Positions 16,063 through 25,252 of a stretch of 64,000 nt of DNA are shown here, piece after piece. Source of the DNA: Desulfuromonas sp. (GTDB lineage Bacteria; Desulfobacterota; Desulfuromonadia; Desulfuromonadales; Geopsychrobacteraceae); assembly GCA_002868865.1 (NCBI GenBank), contig PKUC01000054.1, positions 1-64,000 of the forward strand. Reading direction: 5' to 3'. How positions within the stretch are numbered: position 1 is the stretch's first letter; each line of letters starts with the position of its first letter. The notes beneath the pieces are model-generated. The model had not been told where the DNA came from and ran no database searches. It was given only the letters and a program-made list of their open reading frames with translations. The translations under genes were made by a program, and so were the position numbers.

Positions 16063-17266
16063 TATCCGTCTCTTCCCTTAGACCCTTATATTCGTACTTG
16101 GTGCGGATATTACTGATAATCCCCTGGGGACGGAAGATCATCATCAGCACCATCGCCGCACCGAACGCCAGCATCCGATACTCGGAAAACGCTCGCATGT
16201 ACTCCGGCAGAAGGATCAGAATAAACGCGCCAAGAATCACCCCGAGGATCGACCCCATACCGCCGAGGACAACAATCGACAGAATGATCGCTGACTCCAT
16301 AAAGGTAAAGCTGGCCGGATTGATAAAGGTGGTCTTGGCCGCAAACAGGACACCGACCATACCGGCCCAAAACGCCCCGAGAGCATAGGCCGACAGCTTG
16401 GTGCGCGCCATATCGATCCCCATCGCGACACAGGCAATTTCATCTTCACGCAGAGCGATCCACGCCCGACCGATTCGGCTGTTCCGCAAACGGTTGGTGA
16501 TCAAAATCGTAAAGACCACCAGCGCGATCATGATGTAGTAAATGTACAGGGTCGAGCCGTCGATGTTCATATCGATGCCGAACAGTCCCGGCTTGTCGAT
16601 ATTGGCGATGCCGCTTGGGCCGAAAGTGAAGTCGCTCCAGTTTTCGAGAACGACCTTGAAGATCATCCCGAAACCGAGGGTGACGATCGCCAGATAATCA
16701 CCGCGCAGACGCAGAATAGGAAAACCGAGAACCACGCCGAACAGACAGCTGAGGATGCCGCCCACCGGTAGGATGGCCCAGAAACCGAGATCAAAGTGGT
16801 GATTGAGAAGCGCATAAGAATAAGCACCGACCCCGAAAAAAGCGACATAACCGAGATCGAGCAGACCCGCCAAACCGACACTGATGTTCAAACCGAGCCC
16901 GAGGACGACATAAATCAGCGCTGAGATCATGATGGTGTTCTGATACGTATCGAACACCAGAGGAAAGATCAGCGCCAGAACAAGCAGCACGCCCATCGCC
17001 CGGTAACGAAACCCCATATCTTCGAGGAGGACCTGCACCCGACCCTGTTGCTGACCGCTCTCTTCACTCTTGTTGCGGGCCTGTTTTCTGGCGAGCATAT
17101 ACCGCCATGCATAGGAAAGGACAAAGCTGGCCACCGCGACCCAGAGCATGTTCATCCAGCGCCACTCAACGATACGATCAGCGGTATTAACTCGCACCGC
17201 CATCAGCGGAAAGGTCAGAAAGACGAACCAGATCGATACCAGAATCGACTGTTTAAACCCCTGCAT
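16055..17266 (-). CDS. livM: Branched-chain amino acid ABC transporter permease LivM
   Basis: A 403-aa polytopic permease. The conserved LivM core begins at about residue 110 with ISALIYVVLGLGLNISVGLAG, followed by LDLGYVAFFGVGAYSYALL and GFPILRLRGDYLAIVTLGFG, and ends with MVLMMIFRPQGI. The N-terminal 90 residues add two or more helices with a charged loop, as in longer LivM proteins. It pairs with LivH in the inner membrane. It starts 12 nt after livH. Confidence 0.93.
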   Translation of the reverse strand: MQGFKQSILVSIWFVFLTFPLMAVRVNTADRIVEWRWMNMLWVAVASFVLSYAWRYMLARKQARNKSEESGQQQGRVQVLLEDMGFRYRAMGVLLVLALIFPLVFDTYQNTIMISALIYVVLGLGLNISVGLAGLLDLGYVAFFGVGAYSYALLNHHFDLGFWAILPVGGILSCLFGVVLGFPILRLRGDYLAIVTLGFGMIFKVVLENWSDFTFGPSGIANIDKPGLFGIDMNIDGSTLYIYYIMIALVVFTILITNRLRNSRIGRAWIALREDEIACVAMGIDMARTKLSAYALGAFWAGMVGVLFAAKTTFINPASFTFMESAIILSIVVLGGMGSILGVILGAFILILLPEYMRAFSEYRMLAFGAAMVLMMIFRPQGIISNIRTKYEYKGLREETDNG

Positions 17267-17278
17267 AATATCCGCCCC

Positions 17279-18181
17279 CTATACTTTCTGCTTGCGGGCT
17301 TTGCCAAGGAGACCGGCAGGCCGCAGGATCAGAATCAGAACCAACAAACCGAAGGCGAACACATCTTCATAATCACTCGACACATACCCGGCGGCAAAGC
17401 TCTCGGTCCAACCGAGGACCAAACCGCCAAGCACCGCGCCGGGAACTGAGCCAATACCGCCCAGGACAGCAGCAGTGAAAGCCTTTACGCCCGCGAGAAA
17501 ACCGATATAAAAGTTGACCTGCCCGATATAGGAGGCCACCAGCACCCCGCCGATCGCGGCTAACGCCGAGCCGATAACAAAAGTCAGCGAAATAATCCGA
17601 TCGACGTTAATACCAACCAGCCGCGCCATACTCATATCCTGCTGGGTAGCGCGCATCGCCTTGCCGATCTTGGTCTTCTTGATCAACAACGTCAGCAGGA
17701 TCATGGTGATGACGGTGGTCATGAGAATCACAAGCTCGGATGAACCGACGATGTGGGCGACCGGCTCCATGAATGCAAATTCGGGAATCAGACTCGGAAA
17801 AGGGAGAAAGTCAGGCGTCTGTGCCAGAAGCACGTAGTTCTGTAAAAAGATCGACATACCGATGGCGCTGATCAGCTGAGACAGCCGTGGTGCACCACGT
17901 AACGGTCGATAGGCGATCTTTTCCAGCGTATAGCCATAGGCGCTGGCATAAATAATTGCGGCAATGGCAGCCAGAACCAACACAGAAATGCCGGCAAATC
18001 CATAGATAGTACAGATCCCAGCAACGATCAACGCCACAAACGCTCCGATCATATAGATCTCGCCGTGAGCAAAGTTAATCAACTGAATGATGCCGTACAC
18101 CATGGTATAGCCCAGCGCAATCAGCGCATAGATACTGCCACGCGTCAAGCCACCCAGAAAAAGTTCGAGAAAATAATCCAT
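17279..18181 (-). CDS. livH: Branched-chain amino acid ABC transporter permease LivH
   Basis: A 300-aa polytopic permease with the family elements GSIYALIALGYTMVYGIIQLINFAHGEIYMIGA, RPLRGAPRLSQLISAIGMSIFLQN, MRATQQDMSMARLVGINVDR and FTAAVLGGIGSVPGAVLGGL. It forms the channel with LivM. It is separated from livK by about 200 nt containing a strong stem-loop, so its expression may be set differently from the binding protein. Confidence 0.94.
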   Translation of the reverse strand: MDYFLELFLGGLTRGSIYALIALGYTMVYGIIQLINFAHGEIYMIGAFVALIVAGICTIYGFAGISVLVLAAIAAIIYASAYGYTLEKIAYRPLRGAPRLSQLISAIGMSIFLQNYVLLAQTPDFLPFPSLIPEFAFMEPVAHIVGSSELVILMTTVITMILLTLLIKKTKIGKAMRATQQDMSMARLVGINVDRIISLTFVIGSALAAIGGVLVASYIGQVNFYIGFLAGVKAFTAAVLGGIGSVPGAVLGGLVLGWTESFAAGYVSSDYEDVFAFGLLVLILILRPAGLLGKARKQKV

Positions 18182-18295
18182 AAGCCGACTACCAGACTGA
18201 AAAGAGTAAGATCAGAGTCCAACGCGGGCACAGCCGCCCGCTATACACACTATAAGCAGGAGTTTAGTGTGCAATTTTTTTGCCGCCAATACGAC

Positions 18296-18328
18296 TTCAG
18301 GGGACCAGCGCGCCGCCGGTCCCCTGAA
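18296..18328. repeat. Strong stem-loop between livK and livH
   Basis: TTCAGGGGACC (18296-18306) and GGTCCCCTGAA (18318-18328) are a perfect 11-bp inverted repeat around an 11-nt GC-rich loop, 60 nt after the livK stop. No T-run follows directly on the minus strand; a run of Ts is seen only on the plus strand at some distance. It could be a leaky terminator or an mRNA-stabilising structure that keeps binding-protein mRNA above permease mRNA. Confidence 0.7.
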
Positions 18329-18388
18329 AAGATTCGTGTCTGCAGCGTCCCGAATCTCAGGTTTTCCGCCGCATTTCACACAAAAGGG

Positions 18389-19504
18389 CTACTTCAGCTC
18401 TTTGAAGTTGCCGTTTTCAACCTGATAAACCGAAAAGCCAACACCTTCGGCGTCACCCCTGTCATCGAACTTGATTGTTCCAACCGGGGTCTCAACGTAC
18501 TTGGTCTGCAGCGCCTTGACGACCGCATCATAATCGGTGCTGCCTGCCTGCTCGATCGCGTTGAGCAAAGCCAGAGCCGCAGAGTACCCTTCCTGGAAGA
18601 ACGCGCCGGGATCTGTGCCGTATTCCGTTTTGAACTCAGATGTAGCGGTAGCATTGAGAGGAATACTGGACAGATCACGGGGACCGGTCATGTACGCCCC
18701 TTCAGCAGCCACACCGGCAACCTTGACGAAACTGTCATCCTTGACACCATCATCAGAAATAAAGGCGACCTTCAGGCGCTTGCGCTTCATCGAGCTGACC
18801 AACTTGGAGGCCTCGGGGTGATAGCCGCCGAACACCAGAGCTTCGGCTTTGTCACGACGGATTTTACCAACGATGGAGTCGTAGTTGATAGCACCGGGGG
18901 TAATCCCTTCAAAAAGGACCACTTCGGCCTTGCCAGATTCTTCGATGAATTTTTTGGCAAACTCGGCGAAGCCTTTGCCGTAATCGCCCTTATCGTGAAG
19001 AACGGCAATCTTTTTAACTCCGAGGGTATTGATAGCGAAGTCGACAGCCATCTTGGCCTGCATATCGTCAGAAGCGATCGTCCGGAAGAAGTTGGGATAG
19101 TCGCCACTCTGGGTCAGAGGCGGATTGGTCGCTGAGGGGGACATCACCGGGACCTTGGCATCCTTGTAGATCCCGAGAGCCGCCTTGGTGGCACCAGAAC
19201 AGATGTGACCGAGAACAACGTCGGCACCCTCAGTGACCAGTTTGGTCGCGGTATTGGTTGCAATTTCCGGCTTGCACTGATCGTCCTGAATCAGCAGCTC
19301 GACCTGCTTGCCGAGGACACCACCGGTCGCATTGATCTTTTTAACCACCAGTTGGGCGGCCTTCATGGCGGGGATACCGTAGGGGGCCAGATCTCCACTA
19401 TGGGGACCGGCCACACCGAGCTTAATCGTATCAGCGGCGAAACCACCAGTTGCAACCCCGAGAACCAGGGTCACGGCTGTCAAAAGTGCGTGAATTCTTT
19501 TCAT
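18389..19504 (-). CDS. livK: Branched-chain amino acid ABC transporter periplasmic binding protein
   Basis: A 371-aa protein with a Sec signal (MKRIHALLTAVTLVLGVATGGFA) and the type I periplasmic binding fold of LivJ/LivK: TIKLGVAGPHSGDLAPYG, VLGHICSGATKAALGIYKDAKVPVMSPSATNP, KIAVLHDKGDYGKGFA and the C-terminal FDDRGDAEGVGFSVYQV. It captures leucine, isoleucine, valine or related amino acids and delivers them to LivHM. The start has GGAGG upstream. A good promoter and an operator-like repeat lie before it. Confidence 0.94.
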   Translation of the reverse strand: MKRIHALLTAVTLVLGVATGGFAADTIKLGVAGPHSGDLAPYGIPAMKAAQLVVKKINATGGVLGKQVELLIQDDQCKPEIATNTATKLVTEGADVVLGHICSGATKAALGIYKDAKVPVMSPSATNPPLTQSGDYPNFFRTIASDDMQAKMAVDFAINTLGVKKIAVLHDKGDYGKGFAEFAKKFIEESGKAEVVLFEGITPGAINYDSIVGKIRRDKAEALVFGGYHPEASKLVSSMKRKRLKVAFISDDGVKDDSFVKVAGVAAEGAYMTGPRDLSSIPLNATATSEFKTEYGTDPGAFFQEGYSAALALLNAIEQAGSTDYDAVVKALQTKYVETPVGTIKFDDRGDAEGVGFSVYQVENGNFKELK

Positions 19505-19554
19505 GAAAAAACCTCCGTCAATAATTTTAGAGCTGGCAAAAAACGGTGTTTGAC

Positions 19555-19595
19555 ATACCTGTTAAGGTATAGTGCAAAGCCCCTCAAAGGGTCAA
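19555..19595 (-). promoter_or_regulatory. livK promoter with inverted repeat over the -10
   Basis: On the minus strand TTGACC (19595-19590) and TATACC (19571-19566) are 18 nt apart, upstream of livK. The repeat ATACCT-GTTA-AGGTAT at 19555-19570 is a perfect 6-bp dyad and overlaps the -10, so it is placed where a repressor would act. No regulator of the operon is visible in the window. Confidence 0.55.
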
Positions 19596-19699
19596 GATCC
19601 AAAGCTTTTTTAAGACAAAAACTCGACAAAAGCAGTCGCCATGCGGCCATTCTCAGCCACAATTGGCGCATTTGAACCACAAAAGCGAGTCCCCGCCTT

Positions 19700-20377
19700 C
19701 TACCCTGCCGATGAACGGGAGGCAAATTGCCTGCGAAGGGCTTCCCACATGGCGGGCAGATCCAAAACAGCCATCAGGTCTGCAAGGGAATCGTCACAGG
19801 TACTACGCGTTGCCAACAGATCCATACGCGCACCAGGCATGCGCGCAACGGAGCGGTTCAGATCCGCGGTGGTCTGCATCGTGGGCGCCCCCTCATGGAA
19901 GAATCCGAGAGACTCCCCCTCACGATAAAACACCAGTACCGTCGCCTTATCTGTGTACACACGCAGGCAACCGGTCAACCGTGTCTTGCGGATCGTATCG
20001 AGCAACGACTGAATATCGACATCTTCTAGCTCAAGCCCCTGATAGACATAATCACCATACAGAACATCATACAGTGCCATGACCAGTTCAGAGTCGACTC
20101 GGTAGATATTCAGTACGCTATGACCCTGAAGCGCCACACCAAAAATGTCTTCCAGCCCTTCATTTCCAGTGGTCCGTTTGCCGCTGCTGCGCGATTGATA
20201 GAGGGCACTCACCAGCCGGCCGTTCTCAAAGACGATGATCCCCACCCCCGCCTTGGCATCGAAACGTAAATAACCAGAGAACCCGCCACTGCCCAGTTTT
20301 TGCATCGCCTCCGGCAAGTTAACCCGCGCCGGGTTGATCTTTTCTTTTACGGGAACGCCCCGTGGGAGATGGATCAT
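19700..20377 (-). CDS. PATAN/DUF4388-like protein
   Basis: A 225-aa soluble protein. Two similar halves are visible: LPEAMQKLGSGGFSGYLRFDAKAGVGIIVFENGRLVSALY at the N-terminus and DIQSLLDTIRKTRLTGCLRVYTDKATVLVFYREGESLGFF in the middle. Each follows the PATAN/DUF4388 pattern (helix, G-x-L strand pair, then F-x-x-G-x-[IL] turn), a domain common in delta-proteobacterial signalling proteins. No catalytic motif is visible. ATG at 20377 has GAGG five nt upstream. It lies about 110 nt after the ParA-like gene on the same strand. Assignment is by eye and the function is unknown. Confidence 0.6.
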   Translation of the reverse strand: MIHLPRGVPVKEKINPARVNLPEAMQKLGSGGFSGYLRFDAKAGVGIIVFENGRLVSALYQSRSSGKRTTGNEGLEDIFGVALQGHSVLNIYRVDSELVMALYDVLYGDYVYQGLELEDVDIQSLLDTIRKTRLTGCLRVYTDKATVLVFYREGESLGFFHEGAPTMQTTADLNRSVARMPGARMDLLATRSTCDDSLADLMAVLDLPAMWEALRRQFASRSSAG

Positions 20378-20489
20378 CGCAGCCTCTTCAGCAGAATTGT
20401 CTCGAATGCAAACTGACTACAGTTAAAGCCAGTCGATTCAGGTTGTCAATCTCTTGCCATCAATAAAAAGATGGTTTTCTCCTCCAGAG

Positions 20490-21751
20490 CTACAGGCGAT
20501 GCAGCTCTCGTATATCATCGCGCCACGTCACGGCAAACCGGCGGCGGGCTGCAGGGGATAACAGTTCCGCCACGGTGCCACACGCGGACACCAGCAGAAA
20601 ACCGGGGCGCTGTTCGTTCAGTTCCAGCCCGGTCACCGTACGCAGCAGCGGTGGCCACAACGAAGTCTCGTCAGGACAAACGGTTCGCTGTTCTCCGAAA
20701 AGACCATCCGTGCCCGGCACCGATAAACGCAGCGCAACCCGTCGCCCCTCACCCTCGACTCCGGTCTCTATCAAGAGAGAAGCGTCACGAGACCAGAATT
20801 CAGCAATTCCTGAGCCCTTCAGCAACACGGCAAGACAGTCCGGGTGGAGCAGAACACGGCGCCGCCAGGGCCTGGACTCGAGATAATAGGCATCGGGTCC
20901 GGCGACAAACCCTCCGCAGAGCGGACAGGCCATCACAACGCGCCGCGCCCGCTGAGGGAGAAGGCCATCATCAATCATTCTCTGTTTGCGGCAGGATTCC
21001 TCAGGGCCGACAGCGACCCGGGACAGCACAAACTCGGCAAGACTGCGGAAGATATCGCCGGTCGCCGTATTGTGAAGCCGGGTCAGGATGGAACGCCCCT
21101 CGCCATCAGCCTTCCGGTAAATATTCACATCATCCGGCAGAACAGAATCGGTGACAGACTGACCACACTCATCGGCGATCAGTCGCAGCAACTGGCAGCC
21201 CGCCGCGGTGGCAGATTCAGAAGCGCTGAACGTGCTGGGCAGCAGCCAGATCCTCTGATCATTCCCGCCACCTTCCTGCACGGAACGACGCAGTTCTCTC
21301 ATGCGTAAAAAATCCTTGCGCTGCACACAGGGAACAAGGACCAGATCCGCCGCCCACAGTGCAGCATGCCGCATATCAGATGGGTCTGCTCCGGCATCGA
21401 TCAACAACAGGCCTGTCAGATTTGTTTCCGCAAGTCGGATCCTGAGCGAAGAAGGGGAAACAGCGGAAGAATGGGCTCTGCACCGTGCGAGATATTCTAC
21501 CCCGAATTGGCCACAACAGAAGTCAGGTCCTTCAGAATCACCGCTCAGCCATTCATCGATCGAGGGAACCGCACCCTCTCCCAGAGAAAACATGCACGGC
21601 GCATCTGTCGCCGGATCACAGGAGAAAAATCGGATCGGCAGATCTTCCCGCAGCGCCTTTAGGTAGACCGCAAGATTAGCCGCCAACGTCGAACAGCCTG
21701 TGCCGGAACGTAGGGCGGCAACGGTGACAACAAACAGGCCAGATCCGCGGA

Positions 21752-21755
<4 letters not shown>
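20490..21755 (-). CDS. ParA/MinD-like protein with degenerate P-loop and Cys/His cluster
   Basis: A 421-aa protein. Residues 8-30 (FVVTVAALRSGTGCSTLAAN) align with the deviant Walker A of ParA/MinD ATPases, but KGGxGK[ST]T reads RSGTGCST, so both signature lysines are replaced (Arg16, Cys21). LLLIDAGADPSD at 117-128 matches the Walker B/switch region and LVPCVQRKDFLRMREL the following strand. A Cys/His set occurs later: Cys277, Cys280, His304 and Cys307 (ACPLCGG...LLHPDC), a possible zinc site. The ORF-track start is replaced by ATG 21755, which has AGGAG five nt upstream and overlaps the ABC-F stop as ATGA. Function unknown; ATP hydrolysis is doubtful. Confidence 0.65.
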
Positions 21756-23677
<1,922 letters not shown>

Positions 23678-23751
23678 TCTCTGCCAAATCCTCTATCAAA
23701 ACAAAAGGATGTTTATACCACAAAGGGAGGTTAAGGCGGAACAAGACGCCG

Positions 23752-23783
23752 AAGAAAAGGCCCCGCACAAAATACGGAGCCTC
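23752..23783 (-). terminator. Rho-independent terminator after the receiver-PilZ gene
   Basis: On the minus strand GGCTCCG and CGGGGCC pair (one G-T wobble) around TATTTTGTG and are followed by TTTTCTTC. It is about 30 nt after the stop codon of the receiver-PilZ gene and separates it from the ABC-F gene. Confidence 0.75.
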
Positions 23784-23811
23784 GGTGAAACGTCTCGGGT
23801 TGTCACGCGCC

Positions 23812-24525
23812 TCAGCCCCCGGCAAGGGCCGAAGCCTGCACATAGTCGCGAATTCGGGCCATGGTGTCGGGGGCCATATCGAGAAACTGCAACCCGACCC
23901 CCCGCGGCAGACGGGGGTTTTTCGGCTGCTCCGGATCATTTATCCAGGCAACGCGTGCGTGGCAGGTCAAAGGGGTCTCGCCCTGAAACAGATCAAAATC
24001 GACGGTCAGCGGCGTATCGAGAGGCAATATTGTGTCCAGTTCGATGAACATCCCCCCCGGCCCAAGGTTGATGCTGTAGTTTTGCAGGCGCCGGCGGTAT
24101 TCATCATCAAAATAGACCTTGATCTTCGCTTCTATACGGGCGGCACGCGGGACGGTCATATTCAAACACTGACGGATCTTATTCAAAAAGTTCTGCTGAT
24201 TGATCGGCTTGACGATGACATCGTCACACTTTGCGGCACGGCAGAGTTTCAGGTCCTCGCCATTGCCGGCCTGAGTGACCATGACAACAGGGATATCCGC
24301 AGTTTCCGGATTTTCCTTGAGTTGCCGGCAGGCTTCGTTACCGTTCATCTCCGGCATGTAGAAATCCATCAGAATCAGGTCGGGTTTTTCGGCCAGTGCG
24401 ATATCCATGGCCTCGCGACCATTATAAGCCACCAGTACTTCAAAAAAATCGGGGTCTAAAAACGACTTTTCCAGCTCGAGAAACAGCTCAACATCCTCAG
24501 CCAGCAGGATTTTCTTTCGGCTCAT
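23812..24525 (-). CDS. Response regulator with C-terminal PilZ domain
   Basis: Residues 1-120 are a receiver domain: LLAEDVELFLELEKSF at the start, phospho-acceptor Asp54 (LILMDFYMPEMNG) and VIVKPIN with the conserved Lys. Residues about 125-235 resemble PilZ, with NYSINLGPGGMF matching the [DN]-x-S-x-x-G element, but the upstream arginine motif reads PRAAR instead of RxxxR, so c-di-GMP binding is uncertain. Of two close ATGs, 24525 is used because GGAGG lies six nt before it and abuts the upstream ATG. No cognate kinase is adjacent. A surface, motility or biofilm output is plausible from the family only. Confidence 0.82.
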   Translation of the reverse strand: MSRKKILLAEDVELFLELEKSFLDPDFFEVLVAYNGREAMDIALAEKPDLILMDFYMPEMNGNEACRQLKENPETADIPVVMVTQAGNGEDLKLCRAAKCDDVIVKPINQQNFLNKIRQCLNMTVPRAARIEAKIKVYFDDEYRRRLQNYSINLGPGGMFIELDTILPLDTPLTVDFDLFQGETPLTCHARVAWINDPEQPKNPRLPRGVGLQFLDMAPDTMARIRDYVQASALAGG

Positions 24526-24617
24526 CGGCATCCTCCAGACACAGCAGCCTGCAACAGAACATGCAGCGTCATCCTATACCAGACCGTGCCAAACCGGAAG
24601 ACTTCTTCACAAGGAAA

Positions 24618-24649
24618 GGGCAGAAGGGCCATACAGCGCCCCGCTGCCC
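24618..24649 (-). terminator. Possible terminator downstream of the Met/His-rich protein gene
   Basis: GGGCAG...CTGCCC with inner GGGC/GCCC pairing forms a GC-rich hairpin just after the stop of the Met/His-rich gene. On the minus strand it is followed by TTTCCTT, which is a weak U-tract. Confidence 0.4.
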
Positions 24650-24659
24650 CACCCTTTTT

Positions 24660-25172
24660 TTAGTTCTGATGATGGAAGTGGAAGGTTCTCTTCTCTCCAT
24701 CGGCCAGCTTGGTGCCGATCTTAAAATGGTACATTCCCGGCTGATCGAGGGTGATATCGGCACCAAATGCGCCACTCATCCCCATCATCATAATCGGCTT
24801 ACTCACCGTACCGTCCGGAGCCTCGACTTTGACGGCAACGGTCCCCTTGGTCAGAGGTTCACCTTCGGTGTTCATAAAACTGACCATCAGGTGGTGTGTC
24901 ATCGTCATGCCGTGCTCGGCCATCTTCGCCCTGACATCCATCATGTGTGCCGACCCCATCACGCCATTGATCTCCTCGTCCTGTAGCATGATCATGTCGC
25001 CCCCCATTCCCATCCCGCCACCGTGGTCCATCTTACCGTGGTCCATCTTACCGTTGTCCATCTTACCGTGATCCATTGCGGCACCTTTACCATGATCGCC
25101 ATGGCTCATCGCCATCAGTCCCATCGGAACCATCAACAAGACCAGCATTACTCCCAAAATCTTTTTGTTCAT
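24660..25172 (-). CDS. Periplasmic Met/His-rich metal-binding protein, last gene of cus cluster
   Basis: A 170-aa protein with a Sec signal (MNKKILGVMLVLLMVPMGLMAM) and then a Met/His/Asp/Gly segment with repeats of the type MDHGK at about 33-52, followed by GGGMGMGGDM. The C-terminal half looks like a beta-sandwich (HHLMVSFMNTEGEPLTKGTVAVKV, ITLDQPGMYHFKIG) and ends in HFHHQN. The composition fits Cu(I)/Ag(I) binding. It is 80 nt downstream of cusA and in the place where some operons have the chaperone CusF, but it is not CusF by sequence. ATG has AGGAG upstream. Chaperone or scavenger function is inference. Confidence 0.7.
   Translation of the reverse strand: MNKKILGVMLVLLMVPMGLMAMSHGDHGKGAAMDHGKMDNGKMDHGKMDHGGGMGMGGDMIMLQDEEINGVMGSAHMMDVRAKMAEHGMTMTHHLMVSFMNTEGEPLTKGTVAVKVEAPDGTVSKPIMMMGMSGAFGADITLDQPGMYHFKIGTKLADGEKRTFHFHHQN
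25023..25082 (-). repeat. 15-bp tandem repeat, four copies, in the Met/His-rich gene
   Basis: Plus-strand units GTGGTCCATCTTACC (twice identical), GTTGTCCATCTTACC and a fourth diverged GTGATCCATTGCGGC are head to tail. They encode the MDHGK pentapeptide repeats. The 15-bp unit keeps the frame, so copy number can change without breaking the gene. Confidence 0.85.
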
Positions 25173-25252
25173 TGTCTTCTCCTGTGTCGTTGTGGATTGT
25201 CACATCCGTCTAGTTATGGAGAGGATCTTCATCCTCTGCAGTCCGTTTTTGT

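Noticed and set aside
25023-25082. Short direct repeats considered as a CRISPR array
   Set aside because: Units are contiguous 15-mers without spacers and lie in frame inside a Met/His-rich protein gene.
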